Positions 24,248 through 32,246 of a stretch of DNA of 47,867 nt are shown here, one piece after another. The DNA comes from Bradyrhizobium sp. Arg816 (GTDB taxonomy: Bacteria > Pseudomonadota > Alphaproteobacteria > Rhizobiales > Xanthobacteraceae). The notes below the pieces were generated by a model. It was not told the origin of the DNA. It did no database searches and was given only the letters and a program-made list of their open reading frames with translations. The DNA is taken from NCBI RefSeq assembly GCF_029989365.1, contig NZ_JAPRAQ010000039.1:1-47867 (forward strand). The letters run 5' to 3'. Numbering within the stretch: the first letter of the stretch is position 1; each line of letters begins with the position of its first letter. The translations under genes were made by a program, and so were the position numbers.

Positions 24248-24421
24248 ATGGGCCGTATCGCCGTCAACCTCGCACATGATGCAGACGGAGAACCGCCCGT
24301 CTGCGAGAAGCGAAACCTCGCGCTGTTCGGCGTGTACCACCTCCAGGAAATGCTCCTGCGCTTCGAGATGAAGTACGACGACGGCGATTGGCAACTTGGC
24401 GGTGGGAAGCCGGGCACATGA
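24248..24421 (+). CDS. Small hypothetical protein
   Basis: A 57-residue frame, MGRIAVNLAHDADGEPPVCE..., then LALFGVYHLQEMLLRFEMKY. The upstream in-frame sequence to 24110 is unlike protein. No family recognised; codon use supports coding. Confidence 0.45.
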   Translation: MGRIAVNLAHDADGEPPVCEKRNLALFGVYHLQEMLLRFEMKYDDGDWQLGGGKPGT

Positions 24422-24579
24422 AGCACTAGCGGCCGAGGCCGTGAAAGACAGGGCCCGCCGGTTTACACTGGCGGGCGTCGGTACTGCCTGTTTGAAAGAC
24501 GCAGTGCCTAAATCGTTTAGGGAACCATTGGTTCTGGTAGTGGTTCGGCATGGGATGAACGGGAACGTGCCGACTAACG

Positions 24580-24765
24580 ATGACAGACGCAGGCAAAGAA
24601 GCTTCTCCCGAACCGCAAGACCGCGGCCCGTATCCTTCATGCCCTCATTGCCATGGGGAGGTAGCTGTTGCGTTTTCGGCATTCGATCCCCGCAAGAAAC
24701 AAAACGTTCGGGTGTTCGAATGTCAAAAGTGCCACAGGCAAGTTTGGGAAGATGAGATAGCATGA
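24580..24765 (+). CDS. Small zinc-ribbon protein
   Basis: A 61-residue protein with CPHCHGE at residues 21-27 and CQKCHRQVW near the end, two CxxC knuckles about 27 residues apart that should bind one zinc ion. The rest is polar. Its stop overlaps the ATG of the DUF6894 gene (ATGA at 24762), so the two are coupled. Role unknown; zinc ribbons of this size often contact nucleic acid or protein. Confidence 0.75.
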   Translation: MTDAGKEASPEPQDRGPYPSCPHCHGEVAVAFSAFDPRKKQNVRVFECQKCHRQVWEDEIA

Positions 24766-25034
24766 AGCGGTACTATTTCGACATCAGGGACGGAGATGGG
24801 TTGTCCGTCGATGAAGAGGGAATGACCTTGCCCGACCTGGTGGCGACACAGGAAGAAGCAGCGCGTTCCCTCGTGGATATCATCAGGAACACGCCTCGCG
24901 GGAAGGATAGTCGCGCGCCTCTCGCCATAGACGTCAGAGACGACAATGGCCCACCCTGTATTGCAAGCTTCCATCGCGTTCTACCCGCCGACGCCGAAGC
25001 AGTAAGGCCGCCTCAGTTGGCGGCCTCTTATTGA
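24762..25034 (+). CDS. DUF6894 protein, second subtype, intact
   Basis: A 90-residue protein: MKRYYFDIRDGDGLSVDEEG, MTLPDLVATQEEAARSLVDI and APLAIDVRDDNGPP, the classic DUF6894 layout (YYFD..DGD...D.EG..LPD...A...A). It is coupled by ATGA overlap to the zinc-ribbon gene. The last 12 codons run through the hairpin at 25003-25031, so the C-terminal tail RPPQLAASY is encoded by terminator-like DNA. Confidence 0.85.
   Translation: MKRYYFDIRDGDGLSVDEEGMTLPDLVATQEEAARSLVDIIRNTPRGKDSRAPLAIDVRDDNGPPCIASFHRVLPADAEAVRPPQLAASY
25003..25031 (+). terminator. Terminator-like hairpin inside the end of the DUF6894 gene
   Basis: TAAGGCCGCC (25003-25012) pairs with GGCGGCCTCTTA, followed by a T-rich TTGATTCCTCTT. 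It is nearly identical to the palindrome at 6874-6899. Confidence 0.6.
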
Positions 25035-25136
25035 TTCCTCTTCAGCTTGCGGCGCCCTAATGGGGCTCTTTTCCCTTCGGGTTTAACTCCGGCACTTAGC
25101 GACGGTTCAATACGCGCACAACGCTGATACGCGCGT

Positions 25137-25298
25137 TCATGGCCGCTTGCCCTTCAGCTCCTCGGTCTCGAGAGCAAGCTTTAACCAACCTTCGGCTATG
25201 CGGAGCCAGAAATCCTTGTCTTGCTGGTTGCTGGCAGCATCGGCCATCTGCCGTGCTTCCGTTGCCTCTTTACGCAACTTTTCGCCATCCAGCACCAT
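25137..25298 (-). CDS. Small helical hypothetical protein
   Basis: A 53-residue protein, MVLDGEKLRKEATEARQMAD..., then FWLRIAEGWLKLALETEELK. This is the short helical motif (A.EAR.MA......W..IAEGW..LA) repeated across Bradyrhizobium genomes. The start at 25298 is chosen over 25379 because the upstream part is unlike the family. Function unknown. Confidence 0.65.
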   Translation of the reverse strand: MVLDGEKLRKEATEARQMADAASNQQDKDFWLRIAEGWLKLALETEELKGKRP

Positions 25299-25657
25299 GG
25301 CGGCCCTTTCACATCGTGGGTATGCGAAAGCCACTACGCGGCCCGGGGGCTTTCCCACTCTCAGGAACAAGGGAAACAAGGAAATAGCGGCTATCCCGCG
25401 TCATGGGCGTATCTGCCAAGCGGGGGCGACTGAGACAATGGGCCCGCGACCTGACCATCACCTTACAAATTTGAGATACCGGCGCCTCACGGCCGCCCCC
25501 GACGGCCCGCCTGTGCGTTGGTGCACCTCCGCCGGGCTTTGGCACCGGCCGGATGGACGGCCGCTGTACGGGGCTCGGCAAGGCCGGTTCTGGTGAGCAG
25601 GAACTTTGGGGACCGCAGGCAATTGGTGCCCCGTATCCCCGAAATCGGAGTTTCCTC
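25299..25657. other. Stretch without a supported gene
   Basis: No convincing gene. GC-rich inverted repeats are frequent but none has a T run. Confidence 0.4.
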
Positions 25658-25906
25658 ATGCGCGAGAAGCGCAGGATGGTAACGCCCGCCTCGTCTGCCC
25701 GCGCTACCAAGGCGTCGATTGAACCTCTGACGAGCGGCTATGCCCTAGTCGTCGACGGTCACATCAAGTCAACATTCAAAGCAAAGGACAGCGCGTTCGA
25801 AGCCGGTAGGAAACTGAAGATTCGGTTTCCTCATCTGCAAATCAAGATCTTCGATGCCGAGACCGGATTTAGCGAAGCGATCGCAGTTGTCTCGAAGAGC
25901 ACCTGA
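25658..25906 (+). CDS. Hypothetical protein
   Basis: An 82-residue protein, MREKRRMVTPASSARATKAS..., with an alternating beta/alpha pattern GYALVVDGHIKSTFKAKDSA and FPHLQIKIFDAETGFSEAI. GGAG stands 8 bases before ATG 25658, and the upstream in-frame extension to 25553 is poor. Similar short proteins occur in rhizobial plasmids and islands. Function unknown. Confidence 0.65.
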   Translation: MREKRRMVTPASSARATKASIEPLTSGYALVVDGHIKSTFKAKDSAFEAGRKLKIRFPHLQIKIFDAETGFSEAIAVVSKST

Positions 25907-25967
25907 CTTATTGCAGGCCCTGCGCCGGCCCAGCCGTGGCCCGTGGCTTCGTTTCCTGCCTTCGCCA

Positions 25968-26097
25968 CCGGCCGGAAGCGGCCCAGGCCAAAGGCGTCAA
26001 GTTCGGCCGCAAGCCCAAGCTGGCGCCGCATCAGCGCAAGGAAGCCTTGAAGCGCCGCGCTGCTGGTGAGACGCTGGCTTCGCGCCTGGCCGAATAG
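25968..26097 (+). mobile_element. Serine recombinase (resolvase) C-terminal fragment
   Basis: The plus frame reads PEAAQAKGVKFGRKPKLAPH and QRKEALKRRAAGETLA, then stops after SRLAE. This is the linker and start of the C-terminal helix-turn-helix of Tn3/Hin-type resolvases. The normal end (LAKSY.VS...ISRL) is not here but appears at the end of the next gene, 26113-26373. The catalytic N-terminal domain is absent. Confidence 0.7.
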
Positions 26098-26112
26098 GGA
26101 GGGCCTGACCTC

Positions 26113-26373
26113 ATGACCGATTTGGTGCAACGATTGACATCCGAGCGATCCCCGCTCTGCCTCGCGGCAGCACGCGAGATCGAGCGCACGGCCGCGATGC
26201 TGCGCGAGGCAAAAGCCGAGATCATTCGTCTGCGCGATGCCAAGCGCCGCGCTATGCAGGTTGCCGACGAGCGCGCGAAAGAGGTAGTCGACCTGCGCAT
26301 GCAACTCGCCAAGAGCTACGCGGTCGATGTATCGATGATTTCGCGGCTGAGCCGAAAGTCTACAGATCGTTAA
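26113..26373 (+). CDS. Coiled-coil protein whose end resembles a resolvase helix-turn-helix
   Basis: An 86-residue frame starting MTDLVQRLTSERSPLCLAAA. Residues 20-64 form a charged coiled coil (REIERTAAMLREAKAEIIRL). The start pattern MTDLVQRL...AA.EIERL is typical of small phage proteins. The last 20 residues, LAKSYAVDVSMISRLSRKST, look like the missing end of the resolvase fragment just upstream. The gene seems to lie inside a split resolvase and now uses its 3' end. Confidence 0.6.
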   Translation: MTDLVQRLTSERSPLCLAAAREIERTAAMLREAKAEIIRLRDAKRRAMQVADERAKEVVDLRMQLAKSYAVDVSMISRLSRKSTDR

Positions 26374-26400
26374 CAGGGGTAAGCCGCCCGCGACGGACCG

Positions 26401-26838
26401 TTAACTTGGCCCGGCTTGGTCGTCTTCACGCTGCGAGTCGCCTACGTTGTTACCCCGGTCATTCGCGCCGTCAGAGCTGATGTTGCCATCCGCTTCCGTG
26501 GACTCGGGGCTGTTCGTCCGACTCAGGAGAAGCTGTCTGCGCATCTCGACGAGGCGCGCGCGGCAATATTCCCGGTATAGAAAATCGAACAGGGCGGGCA
26601 ATATCGAGCCCTCCGTCGCTTGAATGCGTCGCGGTACCACACCTTCGCCGCGCCGCATGTGAACAGGATCACAAGACACGCGATCTATTCCCTGGCGTGT
26701 TGCCATTTCGATTCCGTGCACTCGCCTAATTTCCACTCTCGACCTCCGCCTTCCTTCATCAATCCCCAATCCGGTCCGGCCTCGTTGCCGCGGCTTCGGG
26801 TCGACATTCAGTTGCACGCAGATCGTGCAATAAGCCAT
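26401..26838 (-). CDS. Hypothetical protein
   Basis: A 145-residue frame. Residues 80-108 (PALFDFLYREYCRARLVEMR) form a strong helix; the last 35 residues are acidic and Asn/Ser-rich, probably disordered. No domain is recognised. The first 45 residues may not be translated if Met45 or Met61 is used. It is divergent from the phage-like genes that follow. Confidence 0.5.
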   Translation of the reverse strand: MAYCTICVQLNVDPKPRQRGRTGLGIDEGRRRSRVEIRRVHGIEMATRQGIDRVSCDPVHMRRGEGVVPRRIQATEGSILPALFDFLYREYCRARLVEMRRQLLLSRTNSPESTEADGNISSDGANDRGNNVGDSQREDDQAGPS

Positions 26839-26926
26839 TGATTTTTAACAACTATTACAAATATGGCATTTTGGAAATTCGCAAGTTCGCGTTATGTTCG
26901 ACTGAGTACAGCAACCGACATGCGCT

Positions 26927-27332
26927 ATGCAGCAAGCGACAGACCAGCCAAAAGCAAGCCGCCGCCGGCCGCCACGGCAATCCAGGCCGCCTCGGGCCAT
27001 TGACCCATTGCGCGGCAGAGTCGACGGCAACACGACGGCTAGGCCGCCGGGTCCGGCACCGGCGGCGGCTCTACCTTGCCGAGCTGACCAGTCCCGACGT
27101 CGCCCTACAGCGGACCTTCGCAGCCGATTGTGCCGAACTAGCCATCGCGATCGAGGATATGCAGGGTCGCCAGCTCGCCGGGGAAAACGTTGCAGAGGAT
27201 CTGGTCCGTCTCCGCAACGAGCTTCGCCGGGCCGAGAGTAAGCTGCAGCTCCAGACCTCGTCAGCGAAGGCCGTCCCGCAGTCTCTAGAAGACTGGTGGC
27301 ACCAGACCAGCGCGGAAAGTGGTCAGCCATGA
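26927..27332 (+). pseudogene. Phage-type small protein with a frameshift
   Basis: The first frame reads MQQATDQPKASRRRPPRQSR and ends near 27035. Another frame then reads RRLYLAELTSPDVALQRTFA, ADCAELAIAIEDMQGRQLAG and RNELRRAESKLQL. A basic N-terminus followed by a helical SPDVALQR...AELA region is common in small genes just before terminases in rhizobial prophages. The stop overlaps the next ATG (ATGA at 27329). Confidence 0.55.
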
Positions 27333-27628
27333 GCGCGCCGATATCACGCCGCTTGCAGGCCCTTAGCGATGTCATGGATGCTCACGCGCAGCATCGCCGC
27401 GAACTCGACGGTCGCTTGATCTCGATCACTGGATCGTTGGGACAGATCCGGGCCTTCCACGGAGAGCTGCAGGTCTCGATCCATCAGAGGACATCCGCCG
27501 CGTTGGCGCGGCGGCTTTTGAACATCGGCGTGCTCGACGTCGGCTCGAATGGCGACTTGAAGATCGGCCGCCTGCCACGCCCCGACGAAGCGGTTACGCT
27601 TGCCGATCTCCATTGGCGTCGCCCGTAG
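27329..27628 (+). CDS. Phage-associated hypothetical protein
   Basis: A 99-residue protein, MSAPISRRLQALSDVMDAHA..., largely helical, with SLGQIRAFHGELQVSIHQRT. It is translationally coupled to the previous gene (ATGA) and stops 13 bases before the terminase gene, as in a packaging operon. No family is assigned. Confidence 0.6.
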   Translation: MSAPISRRLQALSDVMDAHAQHRRELDGRLISITGSLGQIRAFHGELQVSIHQRTSAALARRLLNIGVLDVGSNGDLKIGRLPRPDEAVTLADLHWRRP

Positions 27629-27640
27629 GCGGACGACACC

Positions 27641-28053
27641 ATGAAGCGCACTTCTGCCTTCCCAGATCCCGTCTCGGCGATGTCTGACCCGCGGTTGTTC
27701 GGGCCGATGTTCGCTGGCGCGTCATGGGACGGCTGGCGCGCCGTCTTGCGCGGCGCCTTCGCTTTGCCGATGTCGCCGCGGGAGGTCACTTCTTCCGCGA
27801 GGTGACCGGTCGCGAGCCTCCGGCCAAGCGCGTCAAAGAGCTGGACGTCATTTCGGCCAGGCGCACCGGTAAGGATTCCGTCGCCGCTGCGATCGGCAGC
27901 TATGCTGCCGCCACGTTCCGGCCGAGCGGCAGGACGAGACCGGGCGAGAGACCTTTGGTCGCGATATTCGGCGCGGACCGATCTCAGGCCAGATCACTGC
28001 TCGGCTACATCAAGCATCTTGCGACCGCAATGTTTCCGGCGACGGGTGCGTGA
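27641..28053 (+). pseudogene. Phage terminase large subunit, N-terminal part, frameshifted
   Basis: The first frame reads MKRTSAFPDPVSAMSDPRLF, ASWDGWRAVLRGAFALPMSP and EVT. A missing base near 27790 moves it to FFREVTGREPPAKRVKELDV, SARRTGKDSVAAAIGSYAAA and FGADRSQARSLLGYI. RRTGKDS is the Walker A-like site of the packaging ATPase (RR.GKD). The ATPase Walker B part and the nuclease domain are missing, as the match ends near 28020. It is the core of a dead prophage. Confidence 0.8.
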
Positions 28054-28499
28054 ACTTGGATCGCGACCACTGCTGTTTTTCTCAGTGGGCAGCGCGTGGT
28101 CGCGTCGGCGGCGGGCTTTGTCCTTGGGGCCCGCCGCTACTCTTTCCGATCGAGCGCGTGCGGAAGATCCAACCGCGCAAGTTGCTCGGGGAGCCTGGCG
28201 AGGTCGACCGTGGATGTAGCGGCGGCTTCGCTTGGCGACCTTTTCACGGCGTGCGATTTGATCTCGTTGGCTTCGTCGCGACACTGATCCTACGTGCGGT
28301 CCCAGGCGCGTTTGATGTCCGCAATGCGCCCGACAGCGGCGCACAAGCGGACATTGCACGAGGTCCGCGAAGGGCCAAGTCAAACGCTCACTTTCCACTT
28401 CGCGCTTGGTTACGGCTAGCGCGTGTCCCGGCGAAGTGTGAATCTCGCTCACCGACTCGGAGATACAAGAACTAGGCGCGGCAAGTATTCTGCCATCCC
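28054..28499. other. Stretch without a supported gene
   Basis: A hairpin GCGGCGGGC / GCCCGCCGC lies around 28106-28138. A minus-strand frame between about 28310 and 28130 (DEANEIKSHAVKRSPSEAAA) looks protein-like but has an early stop and no start. Not assigned. Confidence 0.4.
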
Positions 28500-29462
28500 T
28501 TATAACGGCCAGTTCGCTCGTGCCCAGTCCACTATGTTCACCAGGTTGTCGCCACCGGATACGGAATTGTCGACGTCGCTATTGAAACTCACTTCGCCTG
28601 ATGCCACTCCACACGCGCGCACCTGCGTCCCATTTTCGAACCATGCAAAAAACGGCCCGCCGGAGTTGCCATGGTTCAGACTGGCCTCCGTTTCGAGGGT
28701 CTGTCCATTATCATCTTCATAGTCGTCTTCCATTGGCTGGAAGTTTTGCACAGCGGGGCGTTCCCCACCACCGACGTCAAAAGGATAGCCAATGTTGGAC
28801 CAGACGTTGAGATTTCGCCAATCGTCATCGAAGGAGGTCGTGCCGATATAGCCGAGCTGATGCCCGAGAGGTTCGAACAACCTCAGAACCGCGTAATCGT
28901 GCGATAGATTGAATTCGGAGTCGTCAGTTCCGTAGTGGCGCGCGTCACTAACGAACGAAGAACCGAACGGCTCTGTTCCATCGAAGTAGTGCGGCGTAAA
29001 TTTCATCCACCAATTCCCGGTCGAAATGCTATTCCAGGGCAGGACATGACGGGCGGTAAGGACAAGCCGATCGCCGATCAGCACGCCGGAACCCGTGTCA
29101 TTGTCACTCGTGATGATTTTTCCGGTCAGGAGCCACGGCCAACTCGTGTCAAATAGAATGTTGCGCCCGTCGCCGGGGAACACGGTGAGTGGTGTGACCT
29201 TGCGCCCTTTTTTATCGCGAATTTTGGGCTTCGGCGGGCGCACTCCAGTCTTGGGACATGTCGCTCTCCTCATGATGTCTCCCAGGGACGTGACCAGAGG
29301 GCCAAAATACATTTCTTCGGCATTCAGAGACGTGAAGTAGCTCACATCTAAATGTTTCAAAATAATGGGACTGACCACGCGATTGTCTTTCGGACAACTC
29401 GTCCGCTCAGGGTCAAAACCGGCAATGCTCTGAGTGAGCAAAGAATTTCTGCTTAGCCCCAA
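28500..29462 (-). CDS. Trypsin-like serine protease without a signal peptide
   Basis: A 320-residue protein. The chymotrypsin fold spans residues 110-320. Catalytic residues are His139 in LVLTARHVL, Asp189 in SHDYAVLRL and Ser267 in HGNSGGPFF. TARH instead of the usual TAAH is a small deviation. Residues 1-100 form a polar, unrecognised N-terminal region with no signal peptide or membrane segment, so the enzyme may act in the cytosol or be released another way. No PDZ domain follows. It stands alone beside a dead prophage; proteases of this kind occur in stress and conflict systems. Confidence 0.85.
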   Translation of the reverse strand: MGLSRNSLLTQSIAGFDPERTSCPKDNRVVSPIILKHLDVSYFTSLNAEEMYFGPLVTSLGDIMRRATCPKTGVRPPKPKIRDKKGRKVTPLTVFPGDGRNILFDTSWPWLLTGKIITSDNDTGSGVLIGDRLVLTARHVLPWNSISTGNWWMKFTPHYFDGTEPFGSSFVSDARHYGTDDSEFNLSHDYAVLRLFEPLGHQLGYIGTTSFDDDWRNLNVWSNIGYPFDVGGGERPAVQNFQPMEDDYEDDNGQTLETEASLNHGNSGGPFFAWFENGTQVRACGVASGEVSFNSDVDNSVSGGDNLVNIVDWARANWPL

Positions 29463-29578
29463 AAGCCGACATCTGCGCCTTTATGGTTGGGCCGCCGAGA
29501 CTCAACCACCAGCATCAAGCGCCTCCATTGCGGCCTGCCATTCCGGCCGATCGTGCACGGCATTGGGGCAAGCCGGCT

Positions 29579-29861
29579 ATGTGGGGCATTGCGCTTGCGG
29601 TCATCTGGCAGCAGGATCGGATGTCTATTTCGGCGATCGCAATATGGTTGCGCTGGGCTCCCGTTGATCGTTGTCGGCCTCGCACTCGTGTGCGTCGGCT
29701 TCATCTTCTGGCGCCGACGCGACAAGCAGAACGACGAAGTCGATCGCCCAAAAGAGATTTCTCCAATTGAAGATCCTGGGATTGCGGAACTGCTCGCCCG
29801 ACTTAATGCGGTTGAGCCTGAGATGCGCGACGAGCGCAGCGAACATCGTGAGCCTGAGTAA
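29579..29861 (+). pseudogene. Small membrane protein with a frameshift
   Basis: One frame begins MWGIALAVIWQQDRMSISAI at 29579. The next supplies a membrane segment PLIVVGLALVCVGFIFWRRR and an acidic tail (EDPGIAELLARLNAVEPEMR) ending at 29861. Joined they give one short bitopic protein. No family assigned; the split near 29655 is inferred. Confidence 0.45.
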
Positions 29862-30004
29862 GTGAGAGGCGAATGCTCCGATCTCCGCCCACCGTCACGA
29901 CGCGATCTGCGCCGCATGGGCGCGAGGCCGCCGCCGTCATCACGCAGGCGCCGGGCTCCTGCGATCCTTCGGAACACGCCTTCATCGTCGCCGTGCGCGG
30001 CGCA

Positions 30005-30652
30005 CTAGCGCTGCACAGGGTTGGTCTTCACCCTTGTCGTCGAATGGACGGCCAGGACATTGCACACAAAGCGCGTGCCGCTGTGACGCGCGCTGATAGC
30101 GCACACCACGTATTGGACGGCGAACAGGCCGCCAGCGATCCATCGGCTGGCCAGCGGTGCCCCAGCGTACCAAAGCGCGGCTGGCACCAGCGGAATGAGC
30201 AGCAACGACATTCCGGCGATGTCTCGATACATTAGGTACAGCTTGTGGGCCTGCGCCACCGCAGGATCGGTGCCCACAAGCCTGTGCAGCTTGTACCACT
30301 TCGCGTTTTGCTCGCCTGGATCGGTCGGTAGCGCGCCGACGTTCTTGGTCAGCGCCTTGATGTCAATACGGGCATCCGCCGGCGCGTATTCAGAGAATAC
30401 CCGGCCGCCTGGGAGAGGGTTGGCGATCCTCCAGTTGACCAGCCTAGCCTTGGCATCATGCGACAACGCACCAGTAAGCAGAAGGACCGCAACCGGCAAG
30501 ACCGCCGTTGAACTGGCTCGCAGGATGGCCATCGTGCTGGCGCTTACCAACTCGGGCGCGACGAAGAACAACACCACGGCGGCATCGAACACTGCCAGCA
30601 TGACCAGCCACTTGATGTTGGCGGTCTTCAGGGCATCGGAGCGGCTTTTCAT
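30005..30652 (-). CDS. Four-pass membrane protein of unknown family
   Basis: A 215-residue protein. Membrane segments are WLVMLAVFDAAVVLFFVA, ASSTAVLPVAVLLLTGAL, GMSLLLIPLVPAALWYAG and WIAGGLFAVQYVVCAISA. Between the second and third is a polar region of about 90 residues with AKWYKLHRLVGTDPAVAQAH and KLYLMYRD. This layout resembles small membrane proteins seen beside conflict or SMODS-type genes, but that is only a resemblance. ATG 30652 is chosen; IS21-like repeats lie directly upstream. Confidence 0.7.
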   Translation of the reverse strand: MKSRSDALKTANIKWLVMLAVFDAAVVLFFVAPELVSASTMAILRASSTAVLPVAVLLLTGALSHDAKARLVNWRIANPLPGGRVFSEYAPADARIDIKALTKNVGALPTDPGEQNAKWYKLHRLVGTDPAVAQAHKLYLMYRDIAGMSLLLIPLVPAALWYAGAPLASRWIAGGLFAVQYVVCAISARHSGTRFVCNVLAVHSTTRVKTNPVQR

Positions 30653-30678
30653 CCCCGGTATGTGAATAAGCGCCGCAC

Positions 30679-30795
30679 TTTGACCCCCATCGGCTTCCAA
30701 CATTGACCCCATATGCGATGGATTTTTCGCCGACGATCCAAGGGTTTCGTCATTACTGGCCGGGGTCAACCTTCGGTGCCGATAAGGGGTCAAAC
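30679..30795. mobile_element. IS21-like terminal repeats without a transposase
   Basis: TTTGACCCCCATCGGCTTCC (starting 30679) leads to CATTGACCCC at 30701. Opposite, at 30762-30795, the minus strand reads GTTTGACCCCTTATCGGCAC and then GGTTGACCCC. The two blocks are inverted copies of the TTGACCCC...CATCGGC...TTGACCCC repeats typical of IS21-family ends. Only about 50 bases separate them, so the istAB genes are gone. Confidence 0.6.
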
Positions 30796-31177
30796 GGCGC
30801 GCGGAATGACACTATCGCAGCCCTCGCGCGAAGCCGGTGTCGTAGCTCTCAAGAAGGTGGCCGGGAGCAAGCCCGGCCACATCCAAGACAAGCCCGGCCA
30901 CATCACAACAGGCAAACACAACCCGTGGGATACCAGGCCAAGGTCTTGCTCGGTTCGGGAGCTTTTTCGGGGCTCGAGCTCGGCGCCCATAGGTTGTGAA
31001 TTCCGCAGATACCATCCAAGCAATCGGCTGTGCCTGCGCTGCCCGTATGGCACCATCACCCGCTGATTCGAAGGGCAGAAAATGAATAGTTGATCCTGAG
31101 GGACTTTATCGCCGGGTTGGGCGCTTGATTGAATCGCCCCTCAAGCGCCGCAGACTGCGAACCTCTCGCCAGAGTTT
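30796..31177. other. Stretch without a supported gene
   Basis: It holds two copies of CAAGCCCGGCCACATC around 30869-30904. No gene recognised. Confidence 0.4.
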
Positions 31178-31797
31178 ATGAAATGGTTCGGGCAGGTCAA
31201 CGCGGTGTTGAAAGAAGCTGGCGATATCTTGATAATGACCGATGTCGCGGCGGCCGTAAGTGGGCTCCAGCAATTTGCGAACCGCGCAGAATACTTTCAG
31301 AAGATAATGCTCGGATTGTATCAGGCGCTTGCAATAACGGAACTGAAAGCCCCGCAAGTGCGCAAGGTGCCTTCTCGTCGGAAATGCCTTCGACGCTTTT
31401 TCAGCAATATCCAAGATACTTGGTGCCGCCCGCTCTGATGTGCTGATCGTAGACCCCTACATGGACGAATCCGTACTGACCGTTTTGGGACTTGTTTACA
31501 AGAAGCAGTTCCACTTCGGCTGCTTACGGACGAAAGTGGGGCAAGGCCAAGTCTCTCACCGGCTGTAGCCCCCTGGAAAACACAACATTCACCCGCCCTC
31601 TTGAGGCGCGTTTTGCGCCGGCAAGAACGCTCCATGACCGCGCGATCTTTATAGATCGCGCTCAGGCCTGGACCGTCACGCAGTCATTGAAGAACCTGGC
31701 GAAGCGATCCCCCGCTGAAATTGTTCGCGCCGTTGACACTGCCGCTCTCAAGATAGCGGCTTACGAGGCCATTTGGTCGCCTGCGAGAATTGCGTGA
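31178..31797 (+). pseudogene. Phospholipase D-like protein, broken by frameshifts
   Basis: Frame one gives MKWFGQVNAVLKEAGDILIM and LGLYQALAITELKAPQ. A second frame gives NAFDAFSAISKILGAARSDV and LIVDPYMDESVLT. A third ends LEARFAPARTLHDRAIFIDR, AWTVTQSLKNLAKRSPAEIV and AALKIAAYEAIWS. LHDRAIFID resembles the H-(D)-R/K active-site element of phospholipase D-like proteins. At least two frameshifts (near 31365 and 31495) inactivate it. It lies next to the four-pass membrane protein. Confidence 0.6.
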
Positions 31798-32246
31798 CTG
31801 TTTCATGAACGATGAAATCAAAGCGGGTAGAGTTGGTCGTCTTAAATCCGGCGGACCTTTGCGTCCTCTAGCGAAATCACCGTCATCTGATCTCTCGCAA
31901 TGGCCCGCGATCCGCTCAAACAGGGCCGCCGATCGCTGTTTTTAAAATGACGTAAGAATCCAGATAAAAACCACCAAATGTCATTACAATATCATTGGTG
32001 GCCGTTCGACGACTGGAATTCTCCGGCACATCCTTAGCATGAGCGAACTCGAAACGGCTGCCAAAAGACCCCGAGCATGACGGCTAGCGGACTAGTGGCG
32101 CCTTCGCGCAGCGGTGGCGCCAGCAACCTAACATTGTCCCTTGGTACAATGACCTAAGGGTCAAGCATCGATTACGTTGGTCCGTCGAACGACCGGAGCA
32201 CGAGAGGATTATTCGTAAGGAATTTGATACGGAAGAGGACTGACCC
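31798..32246. other. Upstream region of the first Crp/Fnr gene
   Basis: No gene. It is less GC-rich than its surroundings. ACATTGTCCCTTGGTACAAT (32131-32150) has a counterpart upstream of the second Crp/Fnr gene (44942-44958 on the minus strand), so it may be a shared promoter or operator. Confidence 0.5.

Noticed and set aside
25831..26304. A 157-codon minus-strand frame
   Set aside because: Opposite strand of the resolvase fragment and coiled-coil gene, both of which have family support.
29453..29977. A 174-codon minus-strand frame
   Set aside because: Arg/Ser-rich and antisense to a better membrane-protein reading on the plus strand.
30865..30905. Repeats of CAAGCCCGGCCACATC as a possible CRISPR start
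   Set aside because: Only two copies with a spacer of two bases; no array.
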